This document shows positions 1 to 7,102 of a DNA stretch of 43,150 bases, piece by piece; positions within the stretch are counted from its first letter, which is position 1, and each line of letters starts with the position of its first letter. Below the pieces are notes generated by a model, which saw only the letters and a list, made by a program, of their open reading frames with translations, was not told the origin of the DNA and did not search any database. Source of the stretch: Defluviicoccus sp. (GTDB lineage Bacteria > Pseudomonadota > Alphaproteobacteria > MPNO01); assembly GCA_022823775.1 (NCBI GenBank), contig JAJEHI010000090.1, forward strand, positions 1-43,150. The letters are read 5' to 3'. Made by a program: the position numbers and the translations under genes.

Positions 1-250
1 GGACAAGACGATCAGGGGCGGCGCGGCGACGTTCTACCTCTCGGTCCACAAGGACATGGCCGACGAGCGGGCCTACAAGATGACCAAGCTCTTCTGGGAC
101 AATCTCGACGAGGTGCACAAGACGTCGGTCATCCTCAAGCCGATCACGATGGAGATGCCCTTCGTCGGCATCAACACGGCGCTGCACCCGGGCGCGGTGA
201 GGTATTACAAGGAGAAGGGGGTTGAGGTGCCGCCGGGGTTGGTGCGGTAG
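1..250 (+). CDS. TAXI-family TRAP transporter solute-binding protein, C-terminal fragment
   Basis: Only the last 82 or so residues are in the window, read in the frame starting at base 2; the 5' part lies outside. The tail contains a GINTALHPGAVRYYKEKGVEVPPGL stretch, which is the characteristic end of TAXI-type periplasmic substrate-binding proteins of TRAP transporters (a mature C-terminal helix in which the protein refers to the growing chain as 'G..kyykEkGv'). These proteins bind a small organic acid in the periplasm and deliver it to a fused DctQM-type permease. The natural partner is the permease at 5030-6997 on the same strand, now about 4.8 kb away. Substrate unknown. The family call is fairly secure despite truncation. 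Confidence 0.8.
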   Translation, partial: DKTIRGGAATFYLSVHKDMADERAYKMTKLFWDNLDEVHKTSVILKPITMEMPFVGINTALHPGAVRYYKEKGVEVPPGLVR

Positions 251-513
251 GAAGTGAGCCCTCCCGGATCCCCGCACTCCGATCCTCACCCCGGCCTTGA
301 GTCCGGGTCCCGTAATCCGTATCGCCATCATTCTCGGGCGGCCCGGTCAGAATCGCCCGCGACACGTTCTCAATCGTGACAGGTATACGCGCCGGCATCG
401 ACTTCTCGACCGAAAGATCTCGGAGCCTCTGCGAGCCACACGCGGCGTACTTTCTTGTTGTCCCCACCGCTCCGAGAATTGCAAAATTCAACATTTTATT
501 CTCACAACACAAA

Positions 514-1575
514 TTATTTTACGGCATGCAAATTAAACCTCTCGCGTGCTCTATTTGAACGGCTTAGACCAACAATCCCTTCAAGCTCGTCTAGAGGGAT
601 GTTCAGTGCCTCAGCTACGTCGGATTTCGTTGTTTTCTCACTCCAAAGCTGCGAAAAAATCTTCCTCCAAACCACTGACTCTTCTCTCTCTATTCCTCCC
701 GGTTCCCCGGACCGAAATCCCCGCTTCCCAAGCTCAATGCAAATTGACTTGTATTGCCAATCCGTAAGCATCTCCAAGGCATGAAGCCTATATGCTAGTG
801 CCATAGCTGAGACCCGCCAACGCAACTTCAATTCCAATATGACATCAATGGATATTTTGCTAGGCACTCGAGAACGAACGTCGTTTCGCGGCATTAGAAA
901 AGCTGACGCAAAGGAATCGGCCTCACGCTCTGCTGGTCGGGAAGGTATTGGTCCAGCATGTTTATGTAGGACCAAATGCCCGAGTTCATGTGCCGCGTCA
1001 TATATGCTGCGCTCTGCCGTCTTGAAATGGTTTAGGAAAACATATGGTTTATCGTTCTTCCAGAATGAGAACGCATCTACAGTTGCCGTATCCTCTGACA
1101 GTGCGAAAACACGAACGCCGTGGGCTTCCAAGAGCCTGACGATGCTTCTTATCGGCCTCTCACCTAATGCCCAATGTTGCCTCAAATGCTGTGCGGCGGC
1201 TTCTGTATCGGTTTCATAGCTCAGATCAAGTAGCTTAACTATCGGAAGACTAAACCGTTCTTCGATCCAACCATTTAACTCTATACCCAAGGATCCAGCG
1301 GTGATTGCAGCGTCACGCTCCCTCGCTGTCATCTTTGTCAAACTGCGAAAGCTGACCGAATTTATGTTTATAGGTTCGGGGTCATCACGAAGGAAGAATT
1401 CAATGGGATAATTGAGAGCATCGGCTAAACGACGAATTGTAGATTCTTCTGGCTGGTTCTCCCCTTTCTCTAGCCTTGTGATCGTGACCGCTGAGACCTT
1501 AGCGTATTCAGCAAGACGCTTAGCCGTAAGCTTCCGTCGCTTACGAGCAAGGACGAGCCTTCTACAATTAAACAT
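514..1575 (-). CDS. XRE-family regulator fused to ImmA/IrrE metallopeptidase
   Basis: 353 aa. Residues about 5-62 form a Cro/C1-type helix-turn-helix (LTAKRLAEYAKVSAVTITRL). The middle carries a zinc-peptidase motif HELGH at 196-200 with a probable third ligand Glu218 in EREADSFASAFLMP, the signature of the ImmA/IrrE (COG2856) family. Family members cleave repressors or antitoxins, in several known cases in response to DNA damage or phage. The gene starts 6 bases after the stop of the unknown gene at 1582-2226, so the two are almost certainly one operon. The DNA is visibly AT-richer than the housekeeping genes and uses codons that are rare elsewhere in the window, which suggests horizontal acquisition. 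Target of the peptidase is unknown. Confidence 0.9.
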   Translation of the reverse strand: MFNCRRLVLARKRRKLTAKRLAEYAKVSAVTITRLEKGENQPEESTIRRLADALNYPIEFFLRDDPEPININSVSFRSLTKMTARERDAAITAGSLGIELNGWIEERFSLPIVKLLDLSYETDTEAAAQHLRQHWALGERPIRSIVRLLEAHGVRVFALSEDTATVDAFSFWKNDKPYVFLNHFKTAERSIYDAAHELGHLVLHKHAGPIPSRPAEREADSFASAFLMPRNDVRSRVPSKISIDVILELKLRWRVSAMALAYRLHALEMLTDWQYKSICIELGKRGFRSGEPGGIEREESVVWRKIFSQLWSEKTTKSDVAEALNIPLDELEGIVGLSRSNRARERFNLHAVK

Positions 1576-1581
1576 AAGCGA

Positions 1582-2226
1582 CTACTTGCGAATAACCAAC
1601 GGATCAAAATCGTTGACAAAGTCTCTATCGCTTATAGAGAACTCTTCGGGGTCAGCACTCTTTCCATCCAAAAGGTATATTCTCTCAATATAGGCGCTGA
1701 AAGTATCTCCGGAAATTACAGGGGACGTAAGTTCGGCCGCGCCTTCCTCATCTACCATTAGGTAGTAAGTCGTCCATTCGCCATTCTGGCGCGGTGCATA
1801 TCTAGGGAGGTCACCAAATAAATTACCGCTACAAGCGCGTTCGGAGCCAGCCCCTTTGGGTGAGCGTGGCTTAGGCATCTGATCGTCGTCGCACGCGATG
1901 TCTACATTAGCGAATGCCACCTTTACCCTAAGTTTATCGTTTCGGATCGCTTCAACTGACTCTTCGCGATGAACGGACCATTTCTTGCCGACGAGCTGAT
2001 CACGTAGAGACCAAACACCATTCTGGTATCTAAGTGTGCCCTCAGCGTTGGCTGGATGATAAGGCGTGGCATCCGCCCCGGCAGAAATGGCAACGTTAAC
2101 CACGTTCAAGAGAGCATCACGTCGCAATTCAAGCTCAGCCAAGCGACGGTCAACGTCCCAAGGCTCTTTCCAGACCTGTGTTGCGATCATATTCATCAGA
2201 ATACCCATGTTAATGTTTCTGACCAT
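1582..2226 (-). CDS. Uncharacterised protein paired with XRE-ImmA
   Basis: 214 aa from the first ATG; I do not recognise a family. Soluble, no signal peptide or membrane segment. The N-terminal third is helical (DRRLAELELRRDALLNVVNVAISAG), the rest looks beta-rich, ending in an acidic tail. It is the first gene of a two-gene operon with the ImmA/IrrE regulator. The start is uncertain: the ATG at 2226 directly abuts a candidate -10 element, so translation would be leaderless or would begin at one of the in-frame ATGs at 2208, 2196 or 2190; none has a clear Shine-Dalgarno sequence. By position it could be the partner (toxin, sensor or substrate) of the metallopeptidase, which is inference only. 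AT-rich like its neighbour. Confidence 0.75.
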   Translation of the reverse strand: MVRNINMGILMNMIATQVWKEPWDVDRRLAELELRRDALLNVVNVAISAGADATPYHPANAEGTLRYQNGVWSLRDQLVGKKWSVHREESVEAIRNDKLRVKVAFANVDIACDDDQMPKPRSPKGAGSERACSGNLFGDLPRYAPRQNGEWTTYYLMVDEEGAAELTSPVISGDTFSAYIERIYLLDGKSADPEEFSISDRDFVNDFDPLVIRK

Positions 2227-2235
2227 ACTGTATGG
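2223..2235. promoter_or_regulatory. Palindromic candidate operator of the XRE-ImmA operon
   Basis: CCATAC-T-GTATGG is a perfect 6+1+6 palindrome overlapping the candidate -10 box and the first start codon of the operon. Short perfect palindromes at the promoter are typical sites for Cro/C1-type autorepressors, and the second gene encodes such a domain. Autoregulation is inferred. Confidence 0.5.
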
Positions 2236-2255
2236 GATCGAAAATTCACATGCAA
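2227..2255 (-). promoter_or_regulatory. Candidate promoter of the unknown gene / XRE-ImmA operon
   Basis: On the minus strand: -35 TTGCAT (2250-2255), 17-base spacer, -10 TACAGT (2227-2232). It lies in the 87-base gap between the restriction endonuclease stop and the first gene of the operon, so the two modules, although co-directional, are probably transcribed separately. Confidence 0.5.
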
Positions 2256-2313
2256 GAACTTTCTCGCAGGGACCAGATGCTCAGCCGAACCCACGCCCCA
2301 TCGTCGCTCGCCC

Positions 2314-3048
2314 TCACGGCACCCTCCCCCGATACACCGCCCCCTCCGGTATCCCGATCAGCAGCAGCGGACACGGGTTCCCCACCCCGCGTTCGATGCG
2401 TTCGCGCAGCTTGTTCCAGTGGGTCGTGGCGCTGCCGAACTTGTCCTGGACGAACCGCCGCGCCCATTCGTCCACGAAATCCACGCCGGTGGCCCTGACC
2501 ATCCGGCGCTGGCGGGCCGTGGGGTCGAGGCCGAAGCGGGCCAGGTCGTCGAAGCCTTGCACGCCGTGATCGGCGGCGCAGGCGGCGACGATACGGACGA
2601 CGTTCGCCTGCAGGGACGCGCCGCGCGTCACGATCGCGCCGACGCTGATCGCGCCCTCGCCGTGGAGCCTCTGGAAGTTCTCGAGATCGCGGTCGAAGAA
2701 CGGATCCTTGTTGTTCCACTCGATTTCCAGGGCGATAGCGCCGTTGCCGGTTCGCCGCACATGGTCGATCTCGTGAGACATCGCGGCGCGTTCGATTTCG
2801 TCGACCGTCTTCCTGATGACGATGTTTCTCTTGACCCAACCCCGGTCGGTCAGGGCCCGGCGCAACCTTTGCGTCGAACCGGCCTCGCCTCCCCCTCCCC
2901 GCACCAGTTCGAAATCCGCGATCCTGACGGCCAACAGGGTGCGGCACAGCTCGTCCAGCGGACCCGGGAAGTCTTCCTGGAGGACGGCCCGGGCATGGTT
3001 CACCGTCCGGACGTCGAAGCCCGCCTCTTCGAGGTCGGCCAGACTCAA
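2314..3048 (-). CDS. BglII/BstYI-like type II restriction endonuclease
   Basis: 244 aa from a TTG start at 3048 chosen because its TTGA overlaps the stop of the methyltransferase, and because it gives a length close to BglII (223 aa). Reading further upstream in this frame only gives an arginine/proline-rich shadow of the methyltransferase. The core ALEIEWNNKDPFFDRDLENF (around residues 106-125) matches the catalytic strand of the BglII/BstYI family, where the known enzymes have E-V-Q-F; here Glu108 and Glu110 would be active-site residues, with acidic residues upstream (Asp95). The segment LLLIGIPEGAVY near the C-terminus resembles the end of BstYI. It would cut unmodified DNA; family members recognise GATC-centred sites, but the target here cannot be predicted safely. 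Confidence 0.75.
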   Translation of the reverse strand: MSLADLEEAGFDVRTVNHARAVLQEDFPGPLDELCRTLLAVRIADFELVRGGGGEAGSTQRLRRALTDRGWVKRNIVIRKTVDEIERAAMSHEIDHVRRTGNGAIALEIEWNNKDPFFDRDLENFQRLHGEGAISVGAIVTRGASLQANVVRIVAACAADHGVQGFDDLARFGLDPTARQRRMVRATGVDFVDEWARRFVQDKFGSATTHWNKLRERIERGVGNPCPLLLIGIPEGAVYRGRVP

Positions 3049-3956
3049 GGCGGGGCCGTCGCCGAATTGTGGCCGTAGGTCGGCCAGTCCGGCTCGTAGC
3101 CCGCCTCGGCCTGGTTGCCCCACACCGTCCAGTTGTCGCGGACCCCGCGCCCGAACAGTTCGAGATACGGCCCCCAGCTGCAGCTTTCGATCAGCTCGTA
3201 TTGCTCGTCCGGCTTGCGGGAATGCTCGCGCTTCCGGCTGGCGATCAGGTTGACCTGGCGGCGCCCGGGAGGGAGCGTGCGCGCGTTTTTCCCCCGGATG
3301 CCGAACAGCACCATCTCGGTCACGTTGCGGAAATAGAACCCGACCCCGCGCCCGTCCGAACCGCCGTCCTTGCGTATCTTGTGCCAGATCAGGTTGCTCT
3401 TGTACTCGAACCCCCACGATTCGAGCACGCGCAGGCCGTAAGGCAGAAGCGCGTTCGGAACCCAGAGATAGCAATGGGCACGCTCTTGCATATGGTCGGC
3501 GACCGGCAGGGCGGCGATTTCCTCGACCGTGAGCGTGCCGTAGCGCGAAAGGCGGCGATGCTCCGGCGCGACCTTTCCGGTCCGGTTGGCGAAGCGCCAG
3601 GGCGGATCGGCGAGGACCGTCCCGAACTTCCCGCCGTTCAGGTATTGGGCGAGATCGGCGGCGGGCGACCGCGGCGCCGGGTCTCCGGGCTCCGCCACGG
3701 CGGCCGCGACCGGCTCGGCAGCCCGGTCTCTCGCCCCCGCGACGATCGACTTGTCCACCCCGTCATGGCCGGCGAGCGCGTTAAGCTCGGCCTTGGGCAT
3801 GTTCTCGCGCCGTCCCCCGATACAGGCCCCGTGGGCCTCGACCGGCTCCGAGAATAGACGAGGCGATTCGTCGGACCAAGGCTCCCCGATTCGCTTCGGC
3901 CCGGTCCGTGCGATCCCGATCTCCCGGCGAGTCCCCGGCGCGCCATTCCGCTCCAT
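3045..3956 (-). CDS. MT-A70 family N6-adenine DNA methyltransferase
   Basis: 303 aa. The catalytic DPPW motif is at residues 117-120 (FGTVLADPPWRF), followed by family-typical stretches (YLWVPNALLPYGLRVLESWGFEYKSNLIW and the later KPDEQYELIE and ELFGRG). It should methylate adenine in the site recognised by the overlapping endonuclease, protecting host DNA. The ATG at 3956 is preferred over one at 3800 because it has a strong Shine-Dalgarno sequence, AGGGAGGT at 3963-3970. The first 105 residues are a low-conservation extension, rich in Ala, Pro and Arg. Its TGA overlaps the TTG start of the endonuclease (4-base overlap), so the pair is translationally coupled with the methylase made first. 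The promoter overlaps a candidate LexA box. Confidence 0.85.
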   Translation of the reverse strand: MERNGAPGTRREIGIARTGPKRIGEPWSDESPRLFSEPVEAHGACIGGRRENMPKAELNALAGHDGVDKSIVAGARDRAAEPVAAAVAEPGDPAPRSPAADLAQYLNGGKFGTVLADPPWRFANRTGKVAPEHRRLSRYGTLTVEEIAALPVADHMQERAHCYLWVPNALLPYGLRVLESWGFEYKSNLIWHKIRKDGGSDGRGVGFYFRNVTEMVLFGIRGKNARTLPPGRRQVNLIASRKREHSRKPDEQYELIESCSWGPYLELFGRGVRDNWTVWGNQAEAGYEPDWPTYGHNSATAPP

Positions 3957-3976
3957 GACCGAACCTCCCTGGCTGA

Positions 3977-3991
3977 GAACATAAAGGGAAC
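3977..3991. promoter_or_regulatory. Candidate LexA (SOS) box upstream of the restriction-modification operon
   Basis: GAACATAAAGGGAAC fits GAAC-N7-GAAC exactly, the direct-repeat LexA site of alphaproteobacteria (GTTC-N7-GTTC on the other strand). It overlaps the candidate -10 of the methyltransferase promoter and sits 21 bases before its start codon, the right place for repression. LexA control is inferred from the match and location. Confidence 0.6.
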
Positions 3992-4017
3992 ATATAGGTG
4001 TTGCGGCGCGCGATCAA
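3989..4017 (-). promoter_or_regulatory. Candidate promoter of the restriction-modification operon
   Basis: On the minus strand: -35 TTGATC (4012-4017), 17-base spacer, -10 TATGTT (3989-3994). Transcription would start near 3982, inside the LexA-like box, and about 25 bases before the ATG. Confidence 0.45.
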
Positions 4018-4161
4018 CTATGGGTTGCGATCTTCTTCCATAGGCTCATGGACGGCCGGACCGGACGGGACGAGCGAGATGGGCTGGGCAGCGACCGCGT
4101 TCGCGGCAACGAAGGCTGCTCCACCACGCCGCGGGCGGCTCCGGTCGATATGACGCGCCGC

Positions 4162-4282
4162 CGATGTCGTGCAATGACAAGTGGATCGTGTTGTGGCGTT
4201 ACACGTCTTTGCCGCGGCGGGCGGCGTCCATGCCGCCGAGCCCCTTCCCACGCCCCCCTGTCGTCATGCCCGGACTTGTTCC
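4162..4282 (+). repeat. Direct repeat, copy 1 (about 120 bp)
   Basis: This segment is repeated at 4624-4743 with scattered mismatches. Shared landmarks are CGATGTCGTGCAATGAC at the left, GGCGGCGTCCATGCCGCCG in the middle (itself an inverted repeat) and CCCGGACTTGTTCC at the right. No coding potential was recognised. Confidence 0.75.
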
Positions 4283-4467
4283 ACTGCTGTCCGGTTTGGA
4301 TTTTCGGGACCGTCTCAGCCCCCTCTCTTGTCACCCCGGACTTGTTCCGGGGTCCAGGCCTGCCCCGGACGCCGAGCTGTCCCGGACTCCGTTCCGGGAT
4401 CCGAGGGAAGCCGGGCGAGATCCGGCCGGATCGCGACGGTCCGTAGCGACCGACCCACCCTCCCCGG

Positions 4468-4489
4468 CCCCTCCCGCGAGCGGGAGGGG
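4468..4489. repeat. Intergenic palindrome (10-bp stem)
   Basis: CCCCTCCCGC and GCGGGAGGGG are separated by two bases, forming a strong hairpin on either strand. A related hairpin, CCCTCTCCC with GGGAGAGGG, follows at 4518-4540. There is no T-tract on either side, so these look like REP-type elements rather than intrinsic terminators. Confidence 0.6.
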
Positions 4490-4623
4490 AGAAGGCAGGG
4501 AGCCGGCGCGCGCGTCCCCCTCTCCCGCACGGGGAGAGGGCCGGGGTGAGGGGGCCTCCCGGGCGAAAAATGCTCCGGCGCGGTGCCTGACAGCCTGGAC
4601 CGGCCCGCGGGCATTCGCGCCGG

Positions 4624-4743
4624 CGATGTCGTGCAATGACACGTGAATCGTGTTGTGTCGTTACACGTTTTTGCTGCCGCGGGCGGCGTCCATGCCGCCG
4701 GCCCCCTTCTCACGCCCCCTGTCGTCCTGCCCGGACTTGTTCC
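4624..4743 (+). repeat. Direct repeat, copy 2 (about 120 bp)
   Basis: Second copy of the repeat at 4162-4282, same orientation, 462 bases downstream. Its right end runs into the left arm of the long inverted repeat at 4726-4832. Confidence 0.75.
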
Positions 4744-4832
4744 GGGCATCCGTGTCTTGCAGCATGGCGGGATGAGCGGGCGACCGGTGAGCCGGCGGAG
4801 GGACGTGGATGCCCGGAACGAGTCCGGGCAGG
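4726..4832. repeat. Long inverted repeat, 26-bp arms
   Basis: Arms at 4726-4751 and 4807-4832 are reverse complements at 25 of 26 positions, with a 55-base loop. The core, a 'gcccggacttgttccgggc' type palindrome, recurs in weaker form near 4335, near 7018 and near 295, which makes it a dispersed REP-like family in this genome. Confidence 0.7.
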
Positions 4833-4875
4833 ACGGGTCTGGTTTCCCGACGGAGCGGGACGGTGGCATGGCCGC

Positions 4876-5002
4876 CCTTCGATACGCCGCTTCGCGGCTA
4901 CTCAGGGTGAGGGAACGGCGGTGGCGATAAGGGTAACCCTCTCATCCCGAGCCCGCCCCGGACCCCTCATCCCGAGTAGGCCCGAAGGGCCGTATCGAGG
5001 GA
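4876..5002. repeat. Inverted pair of a second intergenic repeat
   Basis: 4876-4912 and 4966-5002 are approximate reverse complements sharing CGATACG...CTTCG...CTACTC...TGAG. The right copy ends 27 bases before the TRAP permease start. Structured RNA from this pair could shape the permease leader, but nothing shows that directly. Confidence 0.6.
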
Positions 5003-5029
5003 CCGCCCTCCCCGTGACGCCGCCCTGAC

Positions 5030-6997
5030 ATGGCCGCCTTCGGCGCCGCGCCCGAGCCGTCCTCTTCCCCCCTCGCCCGCGCCGCGACCGCGGCGGCGTT
5101 CGTCGTCGCCCTCTTCATGGCCCTGCTCGGCATCGCCAACTCCTCGCCGAAGTTCTGGATCGTGCCCACCGTCGGGCCGTTCGATTCGGAGTGGATCCGG
5201 CCGGTCATCCTCGGCTGTTCGGTGTTCATCGTGCTGGCCACCAAGGGATTCGCGCGGCACTTGCAGGCACGGAATCCCTCGCGCGCGCGGCTGGGCCTCC
5301 TGATCGATCTCGTTCTGCTCGCCGCCGCGTTCTGGTGTTTCTGGCGCTACTACGTCGACGTCTCGGAGATCGAGGAGGGGCTGTTCGATTTCGAGCCCGT
5401 TCACCCCATCGTGGCCCTGGTCGGGTCGGCCGTCTTCATCGTCATATGCTGGCGGGTGTGGGGCGGGCCGCTCGCGATCTGCGGCATCGTGGCGCTGTTC
5501 TATTTCTTCTCGGGCGAGCACTGGCCCTGGATCTTCCGGACCGCGCCGATCGTCTTCCTCGATACCGCCGAGGACCTCTGGTTCAACCTCAACGACGGCA
5601 TCCTCGGCACGCTGATGGGAATCCTGATCTTCACGGTGTTCCCGTTCGTCCTCCTCGGCACGATGCTGGAGCAGATGGGCGGCGGGCGCTCGCTCATCAA
5701 GCTCGCCTTCCACGCGACGCGCAATTTCCGGGGCGGACCGGCGCACGCGGCGATCCTTGCCTCCGGCCTGTTCGGCACCATGTCGGGCGGCGCGGTCACA
5801 AACGTGGTGGCGACCGGCGTCATCACGATCCCGATGATCAAGCGGCGCGGGTTCAGCCCGGCCTTCGCCGGCGGGGTCGAGGCGACGGCGTCGAGCGCGG
5901 GTCAGATCATGCCGCCGATCATGGGCGCCGCCGCGCTGGTGATGGCCGATTTCACCGGCCTCTCCTACCTCACGATCATCGTCGCGGCCCTGGTCCCGGC
6001 GCTCGCCTACTACGCGAGCCTGTTCGCCAGCGTCGTCTTCGAATCGCGCCGGCTCGGCGTCGAGGCGGTGCCCGACATGGACGACGATTTCGCCGTCGCG
6101 CCGCAGGATTTCGTCAACCTCGCGATGATCCTGATTCCGGTGGCGGTCGTCGTCTTCACCCTCCTCGCCGGGTTCTCGCCGGCGGGCGCGGGCATGCTCG
6201 CGATGTACAGCGTGGTCGTGCTCAGCTTTCTCAACCCCGAGGTCCGGCGCGACCCGTTCAGGATCGTGCGGGCGCTGGTACGCGGCGCGGAAACCCATGC
6301 CTCGCTCCTGATGGCGATCGGCGTGGTCGGCATCGTGGTCGCCGTCCTCGGCGCGACCGGCCTCCCCAACGACTTCGCCCAGCTGGTGGGCCAGGCGACC
6401 GGGACGCAGCTCTTCCTGACGCTGGCGGTCGCGGCGGTCGCCGCGCTGATGCTGGGGATGGGGATGCCGACCCTGCCGGCCTATCTCACCATCATCCTGA
6501 TCCTCGGCCCCTCGATGCAGAGCCTCGGGCTGTCGGTGCTGACCGCGCATCTTTTCGTGTTCTATTTCGGCGTCGCGTCCTCGATCACGCCGCCGGTCGC
6601 GGTCGCGGCCTACGCGGCGGCGTCGATCTCGGGCGGCGCGCCGCTGCTCACCTCGGTTTACGCGATGCGGATCGGGCTGGTGAAGTTCGTCGTCCCCTTC
6701 ATCTTCGCCTTCTATCCCGTCATGCTGATCGTGCCGGAGAGCGGGGCCGACTTCGACGCGCTCGCCTTCGCCTCGATAATCTTCCGCATGCTGGTCGTCA
6801 TCTACCTGGTCTCGAGCGCCGTCATCGCCTTCGACCGCAGGCGTCTCCCGTGGTGGGAAATCGCCGTCCGACTCGCGTTCGCTCTCGGCGCGCTCCTGCC
6901 CGAGCCCGCCATCCACTGGCCGGCGACGGGCGCGGCGTTCGCCTACATCGCCTGGCACCATATGAAGTTCTCGGCGAGGCGGAATGAAGCGGTATAG
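5030..6997 (+). CDS. TRAP transporter fused permease (DctQM type)
   Basis: 655 aa, the usual length of fused 4TM/12TM TRAP permeases that partner TAXI proteins. Multiple hydrophobic segments run the whole length. Family-typical motifs include GGGRSLIKLAFHATRNFRGGPAH, the glycine-rich SGLFGTMSGGAVTNVVATG, ASSAGQIMPPIMGAAA, and GMGMPTLPAYL with SSITPPVA near 480-520. It would import a periplasmically bound organic acid using an ion gradient. The ATG at 5030 has no convincing Shine-Dalgarno sequence and lies just after an intergenic repeat. Its expected TAXI partner ends at base 250, with the defence island and repeats in between. Substrate unknown. Confidence 0.92.
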   Translation: MAAFGAAPEPSSSPLARAATAAAFVVALFMALLGIANSSPKFWIVPTVGPFDSEWIRPVILGCSVFIVLATKGFARHLQARNPSRARLGLLIDLVLLAAAFWCFWRYYVDVSEIEEGLFDFEPVHPIVALVGSAVFIVICWRVWGGPLAICGIVALFYFFSGEHWPWIFRTAPIVFLDTAEDLWFNLNDGILGTLMGILIFTVFPFVLLGTMLEQMGGGRSLIKLAFHATRNFRGGPAHAAILASGLFGTMSGGAVTNVVATGVITIPMIKRRGFSPAFAGGVEATASSAGQIMPPIMGAAALVMADFTGLSYLTIIVAALVPALAYYASLFASVVFESRRLGVEAVPDMDDDFAVAPQDFVNLAMILIPVAVVVFTLLAGFSPAGAGMLAMYSVVVLSFLNPEVRRDPFRIVRALVRGAETHASLLMAIGVVGIVVAVLGATGLPNDFAQLVGQATGTQLFLTLAVAAVAALMLGMGMPTLPAYLTIILILGPSMQSLGLSVLTAHLFVFYFGVASSITPPVAVAAYAAASISGGAPLLTSVYAMRIGLVKFVVPFIFAFYPVMLIVPESGADFDALAFASIIFRMLVVIYLVSSAVIAFDRRRLPWWEIAVRLAFALGALLPEPAIHWPATGAAFAYIAWHHMKFSARRNEAV

Positions 6998-7102
6998 GAC
7001 GGGTCTCCCCCGTCATGCCCGGGCCGTTCCGGGCGTCCGCGAACGCGATATGGCGATAAGGGGGATGGGCCGGCGCGGCGCGGAAGCGCCGTAGCGCGCT
7101 CC

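Larger units (their letters stand above)
4020..5029. other. Gene-free, repeat-rich intergenic region
   Basis: About 1 kb between the restriction-modification promoter and the TRAP permease. Open frames exist on both strands but have no ribosome-binding sites, run through palindromes and have skewed Pro/Arg composition, so I call none of them genes. The region is a mosaic of direct and inverted repeats (listed separately) of the REP-like kind often found between genes in GC-rich proteobacteria. No transposase, tRNA or integrase was seen. Confidence 0.7.

Noticed and set aside
4048-4930. Several overlapping open frames of 80-180 codons between the restriction-modification operon and the TRAP permease
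   Set aside because: They run through direct repeats and palindromes on both strands, lack ribosome-binding sites and show no family resemblance.
4967-6961. Long minus-strand open frame (664 codons) rich in Arg, Glu, Asp and His
   Set aside because: It is the exact antisense of the TRAP permease. Its composition is that of a GC-rich third-position shadow, with no domain and no ribosome-binding site.
6998-7102. Possible terminator pair between the convergent TRAP permease and trpE(G)
   Set aside because: CCCGG and CCGGG arms near 7018-7035 form a hairpin, but there is no T-tract on either strand. It fits the dispersed REP-like repeat better.
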